DNA from: Pelomonas sp. Root405
GTDB lineage: Bacteria > Pseudomonadota > Gammaproteobacteria > Burkholderiales > Burkholderiaceae_C
Reading direction: 5' to 3'
Assembly: GCF_001425165.1 (NCBI RefSeq)
Contig: NZ_LMDU01000001.1
Location: forward strand, 776,075 to 840,074
Length of the DNA: 64,000 nt
The translations under genes and the position numbers were made by a program. Below are positions 62,700 to 64,000 of the stretch, in pieces (within the stretch, counting starts at the first letter, position 1; each line of letters begins with the position of its first letter). The notes beneath the pieces are model-generated. The model saw only the letters and a program-made list of their open reading frames with translations. It ran no database searches and was not told the DNA's origin.

Positions 62700-63685
62700 A
62701 GTTCGCCGCCGTGTTGTTGGCCGCAATGCTGGCCGGCTGCGCGACGCCGGAGCCCGCACCGCGCCCGCTGTTCCGCGACCCCGTGCTGGACGGCGCGGCC
62801 GACGTGTCCCTCGTCTTCAACCGCGGGCTGAAGCGTTGGGAAATGTTCTACACCAACCGCCGCGCGACCCTGCGGCTGGATGACCCCAAGGACGTGAGCT
62901 GGGTCCATGCAACGCCCATCGGCATCGCCACGACCGACGACGGCAACCGCTGGCGCGCGTCGGGCGAGGCGAAGTTCCCGGCCGAATGCACCGGCGTCAC
63001 GCTGTGGGCGCCCGAGATCCAGGAGTTTGACGGCATCTACCACCTGTGGCTGACCATCGTCCCCGGCGTGCACAAGAGCTGGACCGGCGAGCGCCGCATC
63101 GAGCATCTGACCAGCACCGACCTGCGCAACTGGACCTGCGCCGGCCGCGTGGACCTCGGCTCGCCCAAGGTCATCGACGCGTCCGTCATCCGCGCGCCAC
63201 AGGGCGGCTGGCGGATGTGGTTCAAGGACGAGGCCGCCGGCAGCAAGCTGAAGTTCGCCGACAGCCCGGACCTGAAGACCTGGACCGTGCGCGGGCCCGT
63301 CAGCCAGTTGCCCGGCGAAGGTCCGACGGTGTTTCAGTTTGCCGGCAAGTGGTGGCTGGTGGCCGACCTGTGGAAAGGCCTGCTCGTCATGCGCTCTGAC
63401 GACGCGCTGAACTGGCAGGAGCAGCCCACGCGGCTGCTGGCCGGCATCGGCCAGCACCCCACCGACCGCGCCAAGGGCCAGCACCCCGGCGTCACCGTCG
63501 TTGACGGTCGCGCCTACCTGTTCTATTTCACGCACCAGAGCGGCGAGCCCGAGGCCAAGACCGATGACCGCTGGCACCAGCGCACCGTCATCCAGGCGGC
63601 CGAGCTGCAAGTGAAGGACGGCTGGCTCGCCGTCGATCGCAACGCGCCGCCGCCCGACCTGCGGTCCGCATTCAAGGCCCGATGA
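62696..63685 (+). CDS. GH43-like five-bladed propeller lipoprotein
   Basis: A 329-residue lipoprotein (lipobox LAGC, Cys15) with a five-bladed propeller glycosidase fold. The GH43-type acidic residues appear as FRDPVLDG near the N-terminus, VIDASVIRAPQGGWRMWFKD and the Glu of LPGEGPTVFQFAGKWWLV; WAPEIQEFDGIYHLWLT is also typical. The specificity is unknown; removal of arabinose or galactose side chains of rhamnogalacturonan would fit. Coupled by ATGA on both sides. Confidence 0.75.
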   Translation: MKFAAVLLAAMLAGCATPEPAPRPLFRDPVLDGAADVSLVFNRGLKRWEMFYTNRRATLRLDDPKDVSWVHATPIGIATTDDGNRWRASGEAKFPAECTGVTLWAPEIQEFDGIYHLWLTIVPGVHKSWTGERRIEHLTSTDLRNWTCAGRVDLGSPKVIDASVIRAPQGGWRMWFKDEAAGSKLKFADSPDLKTWTVRGPVSQLPGEGPTVFQFAGKWWLVADLWKGLLVMRSDDALNWQEQPTRLLAGIGQHPTDRAKGQHPGVTVVDGRAYLFYFTHQSGEPEAKTDDRWHQRTVIQAAELQVKDGWLAVDRNAPPPDLRSAFKAR

Positions 63686-64000
63686 CCGCCATGCGCCAGC
63701 TGCTTGCTCTCCTGCTGCTGGCGCTAGCCGGCGCTGCCCACGCGGGCCTGGACGTGTCCACCCGCGCCACCGCCCACAGCCTGCCGCTGGACGGCGCCGT
63801 CATCGTTGGCAACCCGAACGCCGACCCGCTCGAAGCCTTCGTCGCGCAAGACCTGGCCGATGACCTGAAGCGCCTCGGCCTGCGCACAAGCGACAAGGGT
63901 GCCGTGCAGATCTGGATCGGCACGGCCGGCCGCCACGCGCAGATCGATGCGCTGGCCGCCGCCGGCAAGCTGGACATCGGCAAGCTCAAGGACTGCTGGG
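63682..64000 (+). CDS. Probable GH115 enzyme, N-terminal part (cut by window end)
   Basis: A frame open from ATG 63682 to the end of the window (106 codons). Signal peptide (MTAMRQLLALLLLALAGAAH, cleavage after AHA), then a Rossmann-like segment: DDLKRLGLRTSD, VQIWIGTAGRHAQIDALAAA and GKLDIGKLKDCWE. The G-T-x-G ... L-x-x-x-G-K-L-D pattern is that of GH115 alpha-glucuronidase N-terminal domains. ATGA overlap couples it to the GH43-like gene. The assignment rests on the first hundred residues only. Confidence 0.6.
   Translation, partial: MTAMRQLLALLLLALAGAAHAGLDVSTRATAHSLPLDGAVIVGNPNADPLEAFVAQDLADDLKRLGLRTSDKGAVQIWIGTAGRHAQIDALAAAGKLDIGKLKDCW

Noticed and set aside
59040-62759. Minus-strand open frame of 1239 codons opposite the receptor and PL11 genes
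   Set aside because: Shadow of two well-supported plus-strand genes; low-complexity Val/Ala/Gly/Arg content and no domain.

Overview
The window reads as chromosomal DNA of a high-GC betaproteobacterium of the order Burkholderiales, most like the Roseateles/Pelomonas/Mitsuaria group. The basis is gene order (pilQ-aroK-aroB-dgt-gltBD; mlaFEDACB; ispB-tRNA-pilBCD-coaE-zapD-yacG divergent from rplU-rpmA-obgE-proB; hemA-prfA-prmC-grxD-ubiX), strong G/C third-position bias and the protein sequences. The genus is an inference; no 16S gene is present.

Layout. 1-6796: 3' end of the type IV pilus secretin pilQ, a large Ig-like-repeat lipoprotein wedged in before aroK, then aroK, aroB and dgt. 6801-7627: a REP-associated tyrosine transposase with repeat copies at both sides. 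7690-13943: glutamate synthase gltB-gltD. 14007-21505 (minus): the minor-pilin operon pilE-fimT-pilV-pilW-pilX-pilY1, with a PA14-like domain inserted in PilY1. 21772-25775: the Mla phospholipid-transport operon with mlaA inside it. 25777-31474: zwf-hexR divergent from tal-pgi-HAD phosphatase, with a candidate operator between them. 31464-38309 (minus): ispB, tRNA-Pro(CGG), pilB, pilC, pilD, coaE, zapD, yacG. 38415-41554: rplU, rpmA, obgE, proB. 41638-46936: rppH, proS, a lytic transglycosylase and a secreted M3 peptidase. 46943-51844 (minus): ubiX, grxD, an inserted outer-membrane-barrel-like gene, prmC, prfA, hemA. 51899-54062: a small membrane protein, miaB, a secreted unknown and tRNA-Met.

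The last 10 kb (54117-64000) differs: it is a carbohydrate-degradation locus probably aimed at rhamnogalacturonan/pectin. It encodes a tandem SGNH (CE12-like) esterase, a PL22-like propeller protein, a large TonB-dependent receptor, a PL11 rhamnogalacturonan lyase, a GH43-like lipoprotein and the start of a probable GH115 enzyme. A 57309-57361 set of repeated half-sites upstream of the receptor is a good operator candidate, and a terminator sits between receptor and lyase.

How it fits together: the pilus genes lie in three blocks (secretin; minor pilins and tip adhesin; ATPase, platform and peptidase). Most of the rest is housekeeping in conserved order. The unusual material is what has been inserted into that order: the Ig-like lipoprotein, the transposase, the barrel gene, the duplicated repeat after proB, and the pectin locus. 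No CRISPR array, prophage or defence island was found.
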